From: Pseudodesulfovibrio profundus
GTDB taxonomy: Bacteria; Desulfobacterota; Desulfovibrionia; Desulfovibrionales; Desulfovibrionaceae
Direction of reading: 5' to 3'
Length of the DNA stretch: 64,000 nucleotides
NCBI RefSeq assembly: GCF_900217235.1
Contig: NZ_LT907975.1
Span: 965,001 to 1,029,000 of the forward strand
Part shown: piece by piece, positions 10,701 through 18,779 of the stretch
How the letters are laid out: each line of letters begins with the position of its first letter
Numbering within the stretch: position 1 is the first letter of the stretch
The notes under the pieces: generated by a model
What the model was told of the DNA's origin: nothing
What the model saw: only the letters and a program-made list of their open reading frames with translations
The model's database searches: none
Program-made: the position numbers and the translations under genes

Positions 10701-10866
10701 CACGACAACCGTTGCCGACTTCAAAACCGGTCACCCAGCACCGGAAAACGAACAACAAGTAATTGAATACATGAATATACTCCGGGAAATGGGCCATTCT
10801 TCCATTCAGGGCATGCTGATTTATCTTGATCTGCATACGGTTCGGTATATCGGAGGTGAGGCGTAA
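7720..10866 (+). CDS. addA: AddA/RecB-like UvrD-family helicase-nuclease
   Basis: Predicted subunit of a double-strand-break repair helicase-nuclease, 1048 aa from the chosen ATG at 7720. An upstream in-frame ATG at 7651 lies inside the EamA gene and is unlikely. Superfamily 1 motifs appear in order: Walker A AAAGSGKTYQLTRRF, motif Ia TFTNKAATEMKERV, Walker B LLVDEFQDTSREQW, motif III GDVKQAIYGWRGGD, motif IV LPDNWRSF, motif V TIHKSKGLEFPVVIV and motif VI LLYVAWTRAREELY. A C-terminal RecB-type PD-(D/E)XK nuclease follows (GEIAHRVMEYL, then TVADFKTGHPAPENEQQVIEY). It overlaps addB by one base (TAATG), indicating translational coupling. An AGGAA ribosome binding site precedes the ATG. Confidence 0.93.
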   Translation: MSELKQVKAAAGSGKTYQLTRRFLTLLDNADSSQKQFACVGKPHRGYAWPEIMAVTFTNKAATEMKERVISGLKHAALLPDQPQMTNAAPETAAKAIDSILRRYHRLNIRTIDSLLALLLRLFSLEFGIRPDFQIVFDESELFDAVFDHYLTVCSEQEAEYELLTDTMETMLHSEGRTGFWIQDTMRKRLLELTRFLRNTPDSLLTDQDEIKTQLVNAHSDYKQSVQTTLTTFANCGLPFAKRFNDFLMGALDQELFDTPKDSAYLKKESLCDCVNKAGKDKVDADLEQVYRELKQACSRYASDHAILTGAYFMAPAINIALRVLNGLDELQRQRGMILGSSLAGYVNYLLAEGDAVSEAYCRLGCRLHHLLVDEFQDTSREQWQAITPLAQECLAKGGSLYYVGDVKQAIYGWRGGDSALFDEIITQPEVADLAQHTKSDTLPDNWRSFKNVVEFNNTFFSNLENPIAARELADTLFSDADTSFQEDFARDITVGFQGCAQSLPPKSVDTEGYVRFQQLPGGNASDVEEQTLESLDTLLDEVTLRRRYRDIAILVRSHDHASVVCDLLVDKGIPVITENSLQLDRHPIVRQLISLLEFIDFPRNDMALLTLITGNELFLAESGIDEEQLSEWLTQPRKRPLGVCFRQDFPEAWSQFIEPFYNQSGVMTPYDLTREAIRVFRVFERHQDAELYIRRFLEVVHLSEENGCSSLSAFLQYWSEKSGEEKVPLPENIDAVHIMTIHKSKGLEFPVVIVPFHNWNASPDQNFTIRKHNGHALLTPMKKGLGKAYQTSLGRNIREQLNLLYVAWTRAREELYGFFTEKPSLSPATVAMTQFLDINDDMVFEYGSLDDSKNLSEKPKKHMPNTLPKQEDMPSLMEWLPRLRVYRHNREEYFYNAAMRGEIAHRVMEYLRLTGDDAVDKHRAIQLAVQDFPAVHALEEVELHKLHADLDSMTDWILSEPAIRELLKSGLREPEVMDSEGAFKRFDLLHIGDTTTVADFKTGHPAPENEQQVIEYMNILREMGHSSIQGMLIYLDLHTVRYIGGEA

Positions 10867-13754
10867 TGAACCCCATTCACCTCATCCCTTGGCAACAGGA
10901 CTTCATTAGTGCCCTCGGCGAGTTGCTGCTGGACCGTCCAGACTTCAGTCAATGCACCGTTGTGCTACCTCACAACCGACCTCGCCTCTACCTGAAGGAA
11001 TATTTCAAGAACAATGGCGGATTCAATGGTCCCGTCATGCTCCCGCGCATGGTATCCATATCCGACTTTGTGACGGAAATCCGAAGGGATTTAACAGATG
11101 CTTCGGTCATGAACGCCCATCAACTCGATCTTGTCGAGCTACTCTACGGTATCGTGACTGAATTACGCCAGTCAGGGAAAGGACTGCTGGCCCGCCTGCC
11201 CGAACTCAACCGAGAGGACTTCCTCCCTTGGGGCATTCGTCTTGCCAAACTCATGGACGATCTTCTGAGACAGGACATCGAACCGGAAGACCTTACCTAT
11301 CTCGAAGGCGAAGTTGCCCCGTATGCGGTTGGACTTCTGGAGCAAATAAGCACTATCCACCGGCTGTATATTTTACGACTCTCGGAAAAGAACTGGACGA
11401 CACCGGGGCTGGACTGGCGTTATATCACCAGCAACATCAATGACGCTGCAGAAATGCAGGCAGGTAAGTCCATCATCGCTGCCGGTTTCTACGCTCTAAG
11501 CGGTACCGAAAACATCTTTTTCCAACGATTGTGGTCTGATGGGATACTCCATCCGATCCTTCACTCCGATCCGGCCCTTGCCAGAAAAGAGACAAGCCAC
11601 TGGGCCGTATCAGAGCACAAGGCGTGGCTCCGTCGCTGGAGAGCCTCTGCCGTCATCCCTGAGACAGTGGTTGAGCGGGAGCACCAACCCGCCATTCGAT
11701 TCTGTGAAGGGTTCGATCGCCATTCCCAACTTGCGGCCCTGTCGGACGACCTTGAAGGATCGCAACTACTGACGGACAGTGCCGTCATCCTTCCGGACGA
11801 AGGCGCACTCATGCCGGTCATGCATCACCTGCCCGAGGCAGACATCAACATTTCCATGGGATACCCACTTGCACGGACCTCCCTTGCCAGATTGATCGAA
11901 ACGATCCTGCAACTCCAGGAAAACAGATTGGATGACGGCCGCTATTACTGGCGTGATATTGTCGATCTCATCCGCCACCCCTACCTTCGGCTTTTGGGAC
12001 CGGAAGACAAGCCACTGCGCAAGGTTTTTCATGTTTGGGAAGCAGAGATTCGCATAGGAGAACGACACATTTCGCCACTGGCCTACATGCCACCGTATGG
12101 CGACACGGTTCTGGAAGGGGTTGATGAAGGGACTACCGAAGCCCTTCGCAAGAGTATTCTCGATCACTGCCTCATGGCATTTGAGTCTGTCTCCAATCTT
12201 GAGACACTGGGCAATGCGCTGAATTCGCTTGCCGCCATGCTCCATGAGCACGGGCATCAATTATGGTTGGATTATCTGGTCGATGCAGAATGCCTCTTCA
12301 GACTCACGACCTCAATCATTCCAGAACTCAGAAGCGTGGAAAATCGGACGGAACCATACAGTCAGTCCACCCTGTTCGCACTGCTCAGAAGACTCCTTTC
12401 TCAAGAGAGAGTATCATTCGAGCCCGAGCCGCTGGGAGGATTGCAGGTAATGGGTGTTCTCGAAACCCGCCTGCTGCATTTTCGCCGGTTGTTCATTCTC
12501 GATGCCGTGGAAGAACGCCTGCCGGGAACAGATGCCTACGACCCCCTACTTCCAGACCCGCTCCGCAAGCTGCTTGGCCTGCCTGATGCCAGGGAACGGG
12601 ACAATGTTTCAGGATACAACTTTTACCGTTTGCTCATGGGGGCGGATGAGGCGGTCATCTATTATCAGAACGGTATCCAGCCGGGACTGCTTGATTCCAA
12701 ATCATCACGCAGTCGATTCGTTGAACAGTTGCTTTGGGAACGGGAGCAAAAAGAACAACGAATCATTGAACCCGGTGATCCATTGATCCGAACTATGACC
12801 TTCTCTGTTGGGGCGCTGGTGAATGACAGCAAAGCGATATCCATCACAAGCACCATCAGAGATCAGTTGCATGCCCTTTTGGTCGATCAAGGCCTTTCGC
12901 CTTCTCGAATAGACCGATACATGCACTGCCCCAAGCAATTCTACTATTCCGACCTGTGCAAAGTCCGCCCCATAAAACAGGTTGATGAAGACGGCGATCG
13001 AAGCGAGTTCGGTTCACTGCTGCACGATGTTCTCCGTGAATTTCACGAGCCGTTCATTGGGCGCAAGGTGGACTTCAAGCATGTCGACTCCGCAAGCCTG
13101 CTCTCCTTGTTTGACGAGAGACTTAAATCGAGCAGCTTTTACAGACAGTTGGCCCTTGATACAAGAATGGCGCTACGTAAAACAGGCCACTTCCGGCTTG
13201 AACAATACCTGGACAGCCTGGAGCCGACCACTCTGCTTGGGCTGGAAGACCAACTGCGAACAGCGTTATTCGTTGATGGCAAAGATATTCCCATTAACGG
13301 GCAACTCGACCGCATTGAAGAGCGCGATGAAGGTGTGGTCATCCTGGACTACAAGACCGGCGGCGGAGTCCTGCCTCGAAAGAATATGTGGGAAGACATG
13401 GAGCTATGGGATCGAGTCCATGACTTCAAAACAGAGGAAAATGATGTTGATCTGTTGGCGGATATCGCCCAATCAGTTCAATCAGTCCAGCTTCCTTTGT
13501 ATATGTATCTGTATCTCAATGAGAAAAACCAGACACCACATGATGCAGGGTTGATCAAATTAGCAGAGAACGGGAAATCCGAATTTGCATTCGGCCCGAA
13601 ATGGACGGACCAGGAACGCCATGAAGCCATTGAGTCCATGACCCCCACTCTCATTAGCTGCATCATTCGGCACATGATGACTACGGATCAATTTTCACCA
13701 AATCCAGGAAAGCGCTGCGAATGGTGCGATTTCAAAATCCCCTGCGGACAATAG
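10866..13754 (+). CDS. addB: AddB-like PD-(D/E)XK nuclease, partner of AddA
   Basis: Predicted second subunit of the AddAB complex, 962 aa. The N-terminal two thirds resemble the inactivated helicase body of AddB. The C-terminal third carries a nuclease with GSLLHDVLREFHEPF, INGQLDRIEERDEGVVILDYKTGG and QLPLYMYLYL. Cysteines in MHCPKQFYYS and in the final RCEWCDFKIPCGQ match the four-cysteine 4Fe-4S staple of AddB nucleases. It starts on the last base of addA. Together the two would resect DNA ends and load RecA. Identity as AddB rather than another RecB-like partner rests on the Fe-S staple and the pairing. Confidence 0.88.
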   Translation: MNPIHLIPWQQDFISALGELLLDRPDFSQCTVVLPHNRPRLYLKEYFKNNGGFNGPVMLPRMVSISDFVTEIRRDLTDASVMNAHQLDLVELLYGIVTELRQSGKGLLARLPELNREDFLPWGIRLAKLMDDLLRQDIEPEDLTYLEGEVAPYAVGLLEQISTIHRLYILRLSEKNWTTPGLDWRYITSNINDAAEMQAGKSIIAAGFYALSGTENIFFQRLWSDGILHPILHSDPALARKETSHWAVSEHKAWLRRWRASAVIPETVVEREHQPAIRFCEGFDRHSQLAALSDDLEGSQLLTDSAVILPDEGALMPVMHHLPEADINISMGYPLARTSLARLIETILQLQENRLDDGRYYWRDIVDLIRHPYLRLLGPEDKPLRKVFHVWEAEIRIGERHISPLAYMPPYGDTVLEGVDEGTTEALRKSILDHCLMAFESVSNLETLGNALNSLAAMLHEHGHQLWLDYLVDAECLFRLTTSIIPELRSVENRTEPYSQSTLFALLRRLLSQERVSFEPEPLGGLQVMGVLETRLLHFRRLFILDAVEERLPGTDAYDPLLPDPLRKLLGLPDARERDNVSGYNFYRLLMGADEAVIYYQNGIQPGLLDSKSSRSRFVEQLLWEREQKEQRIIEPGDPLIRTMTFSVGALVNDSKAISITSTIRDQLHALLVDQGLSPSRIDRYMHCPKQFYYSDLCKVRPIKQVDEDGDRSEFGSLLHDVLREFHEPFIGRKVDFKHVDSASLLSLFDERLKSSSFYRQLALDTRMALRKTGHFRLEQYLDSLEPTTLLGLEDQLRTALFVDGKDIPINGQLDRIEERDEGVVILDYKTGGGVLPRKNMWEDMELWDRVHDFKTEENDVDLLADIAQSVQSVQLPLYMYLYLNEKNQTPHDAGLIKLAENGKSEFAFGPKWTDQERHEAIESMTPTLISCIIRHMMTTDQFSPNPGKRCEWCDFKIPCGQ

Positions 13755-13763
13755 GAGGTTCAG

Positions 13764-14207
13764 ATGCAATACAGCGAAGGTAAAATTGGACGAATATTCA
13801 CTCTTCGGCTGGAAGATGACGACCGTATTCCCGATTGCATAGAGGCCTTTGCGGCAGAAAAAGAAATTAAAGCGGCCATGTGCACCATGATTGGTGGCGT
13901 GGATAAAGGGAATATCGTCGTTGGCCCTGAAGATGGTGCTTCCTCAACGATAGCCCCTATCCTCCACATGATCGACAACGCCCATGAAGTCGCTGCTATC
14001 GGAACGATAATAGCCGACGACGAAGGTAGCCCGCTTTTACATATGCACGCGGCACTGGGACGGGATGGCAAAACCCGCACAGGGTGTATCCGCCCCGGAC
14101 TGGACGTCTGGCTGGTTGGAGAGGTGATCATCATGGAGATACTGAATCTGGACATGATTCGCAAAACCGATCCGCTAACTGGCCTGAAACTCCTGAGCAA
14201 GAGGTAG
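13764..14207 (+). CDS. PPC/DUF296-domain protein
   Basis: Small 147-aa protein matching the PPC (DUF296) fold that also occurs in plant AT-hook proteins; bacterial members are stand-alone and their role is unclear. Visible features are GRIFTLRLEDDDRIPDCIE at the start, GGVDKGNIV in the middle and HMHAALGR, a likely metal-binding histidine pair, around residue 95. A strong AGGAGG precedes the ATG, 9 bp after addB; lhgO begins 3 bp downstream, so it is in the same operon. Function is not inferred. Confidence 0.82.
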   Translation: MQYSEGKIGRIFTLRLEDDDRIPDCIEAFAAEKEIKAAMCTMIGGVDKGNIVVGPEDGASSTIAPILHMIDNAHEVAAIGTIIADDEGSPLLHMHAALGRDGKTRTGCIRPGLDVWLVGEVIIMEILNLDMIRKTDPLTGLKLLSKR

Positions 14208-14210
14208 ACA

Positions 14211-15401
14211 ATGCATAGCGCCCAATTTGTCATCTGTGGTGCCGGAATTATTGGCTTAACCATTGCCCGAGAGTTGTTGGCATCAGGCGCTGACAGCATC
14301 ATCATTTTTGACAAGGAAGAAGCCGTTGGCAAACATGCGTCAGGTCGCAACAGCGGTGTGCTCCATGCAGGTATCTACTATGATCCAGGCACCCTCAAGG
14401 CCCGAATGTGTCTGGAAGGCAATAGGCTCATGCAATCCTATTGTGAATCAAGACAGTTACCGCTCTTTAACTCCGGGAAAGTCATTGTAACCCGTTCCGA
14501 AGAAGAACTGGATACGTTGGACGAATTACAACAACGCGCCACCCAAAATGGCGGCGTGGTTGAAATGATCGACCAAAAGCGGCTTGCCGAGATTGAACCC
14601 AACGCAACAACCGTGCAACGAGCCCTTCATTCACCACTTACCGCAGTCGTAGACCCCAAAACGATCCTCCAATCCCTACAAAGAGATCTGGAGGCTTCGG
14701 GCAAAGTACAGTTTTTCTTCAACACACCATTTGAACAAGCCGATGAGAACAAGATTCTGACCACTCAGGACGCCATTGGCTATGAATATTTTATCAATGC
14801 TGCGGGAGCATATAGCGATACAATTGCCAAGGCATTTGGCGTTGGAAAAAACTATCGTCTTCTTCCCTTCAAGGGCATCTATCATGTTCTAAAAAAGCCG
14901 GCCGCCAAAAAGATTCAAGGCTCCATCTATCCTGTCCCAAACATCCGAAACCCATTTCTGGGAATCCACTTTACGCGGAATGTACATGGGGATGTCTATG
15001 TCGGGCCTACGGCTATTCCGGCTTTTGGCAGAGAGAATTATGGCATTTTGAAAGGGATTGACCGGGAGTTCTTTTCCATCCTCTTACGAGATATCGAGAT
15101 GCTGTTGGAAAATGAAAAGTTCCGCAACATTGCCGCAGAGGAACCTCGAAAGTACTTATTCAAACACTTTTTCAATGATGCCCGCAAATTGGTCAAATAT
15201 CTCGCCCCACATGACCTGCTTCCAAGCCCCAAGGTCGGTATTCGTCCACAACTCATAAATACGAAGAGTAAGGAGTTGGTCATGGACTTCGTGGTTCAAG
15301 GGCGAGCCAATACATTACATATATTAAACTCCATCTCTCCTGCTTTCACCAGTTCCATGTCCTTTGCACGAATGGTTGTAAAGGAGCATATCGGCTTGTA
15401 A
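14211..15401 (+). CDS. lhgO: L-2-hydroxyglutarate oxidase family FAD enzyme
   Basis: FAD-dependent oxidoreductase of the DAO/LhgO family, 396 aa, expected to oxidise L-2-hydroxyglutarate to 2-oxoglutarate and pass electrons to the quinone pool. The N-terminal dinucleotide site is VICGAGIIGLTIAREL, followed by the family hallmark GKHASGRNSGVLHAGIYY. A later segment, GIHFTRNVHGDVYVGPTA, is also characteristic. It is the last gene of the EamA-addAB-PPC cluster, 3 bp behind the PPC gene, with GAGG upstream of the ATG. A 91-bp gap with a separate promoter region precedes the next gene. Confidence 0.9.
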   Translation: MHSAQFVICGAGIIGLTIARELLASGADSIIIFDKEEAVGKHASGRNSGVLHAGIYYDPGTLKARMCLEGNRLMQSYCESRQLPLFNSGKVIVTRSEEELDTLDELQQRATQNGGVVEMIDQKRLAEIEPNATTVQRALHSPLTAVVDPKTILQSLQRDLEASGKVQFFFNTPFEQADENKILTTQDAIGYEYFINAAGAYSDTIAKAFGVGKNYRLLPFKGIYHVLKKPAAKKIQGSIYPVPNIRNPFLGIHFTRNVHGDVYVGPTAIPAFGRENYGILKGIDREFFSILLRDIEMLLENEKFRNIAAEEPRKYLFKHFFNDARKLVKYLAPHDLLPSPKVGIRPQLINTKSKELVMDFVVQGRANTLHILNSISPAFTSSMSFARMVVKEHIGL

Positions 15402-15414
15402 GAAAGTTTGATTT

Positions 15415-15426
15415 AAACACGTGTTT
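15415..15426. promoter_or_regulatory. Perfect 12-bp palindrome upstream of the nitronate monooxygenase gene
   Basis: AAACACGTGTTT is a perfect palindrome in the 91-bp gap before the gene at 15493, with a TATAAT-like hexamer at 15462-15467. It could be an operator; no regulator is identified. Confidence 0.35.
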
Positions 15427-15492
15427 ACCTTGACTTGAACAACTTTTAGGCGCAAGTGACGTATAATTAGAAAATTCTAACGAGGTAAACCA

Positions 15493-16593
15493 ATGAATCT
15501 ACCCACTTTGTCGTTTGGCGAATTGAAGGCCAAACTTCCAATTATTCAAGGCGGTATGGGTGTCGGCATCTCCCTTTCCGGTCTTGCCAGTGCAGTAGCT
15601 AACGAAGGTGGAGTCGGCGTAATCGCCACTTCCATGATTGGCATGCGCGACCCGTTAAGGGCTAAAGATCCTGAAGCTGCTGACCATCGCGGTCTGATCG
15701 AAGAGATTCGAAAAGCCCGTGAGAAAATGACCGACGGTCTGCTCGGCGTAAACATCATGTGCGCGCTGACCAACTACGGAGACATGGTCCGCACCTCCAT
15801 TCGTGAAGGTGTTGACGTCATCATCTCCGGCGCTGGACTTCCCCTGGACCTCCCCGGCTATCTTCGCGAGGTATCCGAGGACGTCAAAGCCGATGTAAAA
15901 ACCAAACTCGTGCCTATTGTTTCATCCGGCCGTGCAGCTTCCATTCTGTGCAGAAAGTGGATGAACAAATTCGACTACCTGCCCGATGGGTTCGTTGTCG
16001 AAGGCCCCAAGGCAGGCGGACACCTCGGTTTCAAGGCCGAGCAACTGGATGATCCCAAGTACCAGTTGGAGTCCATTGTCAAAGAAGTCATTGATGCAGT
16101 CACTCCCTTCCGGGAAAAGCATCAGAAAGATATCCCCGTCATTGCCGCAGGTGGCGTGTACACCGGCGAAGATATTGCCAAGTACCTTGAGATGGGTGCT
16201 TCCGGCGTTCAGATGGGAACTCGATTCGTGGCAACGCATGAATGCGATGCTGACGAGGAATTCAAGCGTGCGTATGTCCAAGCCAAGGAAGAAGACCTGA
16301 CCATCATCAAAAGTCCGGTCGGCCTTCCTGGAAGAGCATTGAAGAACTCATTTCTCGATGCAGTTTCCACCGGACTCAAGCAGCCCAAGAAGTGCGTTCA
16401 CAAATGCCTGCATAGTTGTGCGGAGGAGAAATCCCCCTACTGCATCGCTCAGGCTCTCGTAAACGCCTACCGCGGCAAGCTGAAACACGGCTTTGCTTTT
16501 GCCGGTGCGAACGCATACCTCGTCGACAAAATCGTGACCGTCAAAGAGCTGATGAACAGCCTCAAAGACGAGTACGACCGCAGAGTCAAATAG
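15493..16593 (+). CDS. Nitronate monooxygenase / 2-nitropropane dioxygenase family FMN enzyme
   Basis: FMN-binding TIM-barrel enzyme of 366 aa. It begins with the family motif PIIQGGMGVGISLSGLASAV; further motifs are GVNIMCAL, DVIISGAGLP, VEGPKAGGHLG and the phosphate-binding VIAAGGVYTGEDIAKYLEMGA. The family includes enzymes that oxidise nitronates and FabK-type enoyl reductases; motif context favours nitronate monooxygenase. The C-terminal segment has a cysteine group, CVHKCLHSC followed by YC about 11 residues on, that could bind a metal or Fe-S cluster. It is monocistronic, between the palindrome region and a strong terminator. The start has CGAGG upstream. Confidence 0.88.
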   Translation: MNLPTLSFGELKAKLPIIQGGMGVGISLSGLASAVANEGGVGVIATSMIGMRDPLRAKDPEAADHRGLIEEIRKAREKMTDGLLGVNIMCALTNYGDMVRTSIREGVDVIISGAGLPLDLPGYLREVSEDVKADVKTKLVPIVSSGRAASILCRKWMNKFDYLPDGFVVEGPKAGGHLGFKAEQLDDPKYQLESIVKEVIDAVTPFREKHQKDIPVIAAGGVYTGEDIAKYLEMGASGVQMGTRFVATHECDADEEFKRAYVQAKEEDLTIIKSPVGLPGRALKNSFLDAVSTGLKQPKKCVHKCLHSCAEEKSPYCIAQALVNAYRGKLKHGFAFAGANAYLVDKIVTVKELMNSLKDEYDRRVK

Positions 16594-16616
16594 ATTGCTG
16601 CGACTATAGAATGCCG

Positions 16617-16649
16617 AAAGGCGGAATCGAAAGATTCCGCCTTTTTTTT
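16617..16649 (+). terminator. Intrinsic terminator
   Basis: Stem AAAGGCGGAATC with GATTCCGCCTTT, a GAAA tetraloop and a run of eight T, just after the nitronate monooxygenase gene. Confidence 0.92.
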
Positions 16650-16839
16650 GCCTTTTGGGCTGACACTAACCCTATACATAATCTTCCAGACTACTCCACC
16701 GTCAGGCTTGTGGGAGAATTAATTTAAGGGATGCAGTGATCTGCAAATAATTTGTGCCAAACCGTACTATTATAATTTCAACTAGAACAAATAGAGATAT
16801 TCGATTACAAGACTAAAAAAACAAATGGAGGATTCACCT

Positions 16840-17250
16840 GTGAAAAAATTGATTATCGGAGCCCTGATGGCTCTCCTGATTCCCACACTGGCCCACGCAA
16901 TGGGCTACAACTACATTTCTCAAGATGAAATGCGGTCTAGACTTGATGCCAAGGACCAGATGACTATTGTTGACATCTGCCCTATTGACCAGTTTGCCAA
17001 AGGGCATCTGCCCGGTTCCGTGGAAACCAACGCCTATCCGGTAAAAACCGACGAAGAGCGCGCAAAGATCGCCAAGGTCTTGCCCGAAATCAAGTCCTCC
17101 ACAGAAGATGTCGTCATTGTTTGCCCTGGTGGACGTGGTGGCGCAAAGAGAACCTACGACTACTATGTCGAACAAGGTGTAGCAGAAAGCCGCTTGTTCA
17201 TTCTGGAAAAGGGAATGAATGGCTGGCCTTACCAGACCGAATCCAAGTAA
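16840..17250 (+). CDS. Exported rhodanese-like domain protein
   Basis: Single-domain rhodanese, predicted periplasmic. The GTG at 16840 is preferred over the ATG at 16825: a GGAGG at ~16828 is correctly spaced for it and translation then starts MKKLIIGALMALL, a clean Sec signal peptide with cleavage after THA-type residues (TLAHA). The mature domain ends with the catalytic loop VCPGGRGGAKRTYDYY, containing the active-site Cys, then FILEKGMNGWPY. It could transfer sulfane sulfur in the cell envelope. The gene stands alone between two terminators, with a TATAAT-like hexamer near 16772. Confidence 0.88.
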   Translation: MKKLIIGALMALLIPTLAHAMGYNYISQDEMRSRLDAKDQMTIVDICPIDQFAKGHLPGSVETNAYPVKTDEERAKIAKVLPEIKSSTEDVVIVCPGGRGGAKRTYDYYVEQGVAESRLFILEKGMNGWPYQTESK

Positions 17251-17253
17251 ACG

Positions 17254-17283
17254 AAAAAAGGGGCTGCAAGGCCCCTTTTCTTA
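17254..17283. terminator. Bidirectional intrinsic terminator
   Basis: Stem AAAAGGGGC with GCCCCTTTT and a 6-nt loop, between the convergent rhodanese and cyclophilin genes. Confidence 0.88.
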
Positions 17284-17301
17284 TTGATATGCAGTATAAA
17301 A

Positions 17302-17814
17302 CTATTCGAAACGACGGGCAGTAATGACCGAAACAGGATCGACAGGAACATCATCAAAGCCCTGATAGCTTTTTGTCTTACTCTTGCTGATTTTCACAGC
17401 CACATCCATACCGTCAATCACTTCTCCAAAGACACAGTAACCAAAGTTCTCGTCCTCTTCACCGGTATGATCAAGATCCGGGTTGTCAGCCACATTAATA
17501 AAGAACTGAGAGGTGGCGCTATGAGGATCAGGCAACCGGCCCATGGCAACAGTACCTTCGGTGTTCTTCAGGCCGTTTCCAGCTTCGTTCTCAATGGGAT
17601 CACGGGTTTCCTTTTCTTCCATGGAAAAAGTCACCCCGCCAGTCTGAATCATGAACCCTTTTATCACGCGATGAAACAGTGTCCCATCGTAGAATTCACT
17701 ATCCACATACTGCAGGAAATTTTCTACAGTCTTTGGTGCTTTATCAGGGAACAGCTCAATAAGGATCTCGCCTTCCGGTGTTTCCAGAAGAACCATTGGA
17801 TTATCCATTTTCAC
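17302..17814 (-). CDS. Cyclophilin-type peptidyl-prolyl cis-trans isomerase
   Basis: Predicted cytoplasmic PPIase (no signal peptide) of 170 aa. Cyclophilin motifs: ELFPDKAPKTVENFLQYV, the active-site stretch TLFHRVIKGFMIQTGG (catalytic Arg in FHR), TVAMGRLPDPHSATSQFFIN and VFGEVIDGMDV. It assists folding by isomerising X-Pro bonds. It is the last gene of the leftward operon beginning at cpoB, 14 bp behind the recombinase gene. Translation may start at either of two close ATGs (residues 1 or 3). Confidence 0.95.
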   Translation of the reverse strand: MKMDNPMVLLETPEGEILIELFPDKAPKTVENFLQYVDSEFYDGTLFHRVIKGFMIQTGGVTFSMEEKETRDPIENEAGNGLKNTEGTVAMGRLPDPHSATSQFFINVADNPDLDHTGEEDENFGYCVFGEVIDGMDVAVKISKSKTKSYQGFDDVPVDPVSVITARRFE

Positions 17815-17828
17815 TCCATTCTAGTGGG

Positions 17829-18779
17829 TTAGTCTCTTTCATCATCGTTGTGCCTGACTCCAGCACGTGGATGCGCCGAATCATATACCTGCATGATGCG
17901 CTGCATGTCCAGATGCGTATACCCTTGAGTCGTGGATATATTTTCATGCCCCAATAACTCCTGAACACTGCGTAAGTCTGCGCCGGCTTCAAGCATATGC
18001 GTGGCAAAACTATGCCGCAGCATATGTGGGTGAACATCCTTTGGCAGACCGGCCAACCGAGCCAGCTTGGCCACTATACGATTGGCGGCCCGACGATTCA
18101 ATCGCTTGCCACTTCGGACTCCAATAAAAAGTGCCTGCTCCGCGTAATTGCCCTGCAACAGCGCATGGCGCTGCTCTATGTATCGCCGAATTCGATCGAT
18201 CGAACTGTCACTGAGAGGAACGATGCGCTCCTTCGAGCCCTTACCCACAACCCGGATCACATCAGAGTCCACATCATTCAAATCCAGATCAATCGCTTCA
18301 CTGATGCGCAGCCCAGAGCCATACAGCAACTCGGCCAATGCGATGTCGCGCAACCCTTCAGGGTCCGGCTCTATGTAGGTTTCCATCATGGAAACGGCCT
18401 GATCGACATTCAACACCTGTGCCTTACGCTTCTCCAGCTTCGGATTGCGCACTCCAGCGGTCGGGTCTTTGGATATGACCCTGTGTTTTTTCAGATACTT
18501 GAAATAAGCTCGCAGACTGGACAGCTTGCGCCCCATTGTCGACTTGGTCAGCCGCCTGCCATGCATTGCTGCCAGATACCCGCGCACATGGTCGCGATCA
18601 ATCCTGAGCGGCTTGTCCAAGGACCGCTTGGAGCGGCCCAGAAATTCTTCGAACTGCTCAAGGTCTGTTCCGTATGAACGGATAGTGGCCTCGGAGTAGC
18701 CTTTTTCCACAGCAAGATACGCCAGAAAACCCTGGACCATATCGCCCCAAGATTTACTCTTTTCTTTGGTCAATGACAT
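17829..18779 (-). CDS. xerC: Tyrosine recombinase XerC/XerD
   Basis: Site-specific recombinase that resolves chromosome dimers at dif, 316 aa. An N-terminal SAM-like core-binding domain (~10-105) is followed by the catalytic domain with all expected residues: Arg in LLYGSGLRISEAIDL, Lys in VGKGSKERIVPL, HPHMLRHSFATHMLEAG (H-x-x-R), LGHENISTTQGYTHL (His and the nucleophilic Tyr). The start overlaps the 3' end of the GGDDF gene by 26 bp. The XerC versus XerD assignment is not possible from sequence alone. Intact, with no integrase-like context of phage or island genes, so it is taken as the housekeeping enzyme. Confidence 0.92.
   Translation of the reverse strand: MSLTKEKSKSWGDMVQGFLAYLAVEKGYSEATIRSYGTDLEQFEEFLGRSKRSLDKPLRIDRDHVRGYLAAMHGRRLTKSTMGRKLSSLRAYFKYLKKHRVISKDPTAGVRNPKLEKRKAQVLNVDQAVSMMETYIEPDPEGLRDIALAELLYGSGLRISEAIDLDLNDVDSDVIRVVGKGSKERIVPLSDSSIDRIRRYIEQRHALLQGNYAEQALFIGVRSGKRLNRRAANRIVAKLARLAGLPKDVHPHMLRHSFATHMLEAGADLRSVQELLGHENISTTQGYTHLDMQRIMQVYDSAHPRAGVRHNDDERD

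Noticed and set aside
17829-18779. Phage or island integrase
   Set aside because: The recombinase is embedded in a housekeeping operon with no phage genes or att sites, so XerC/D is preferred.
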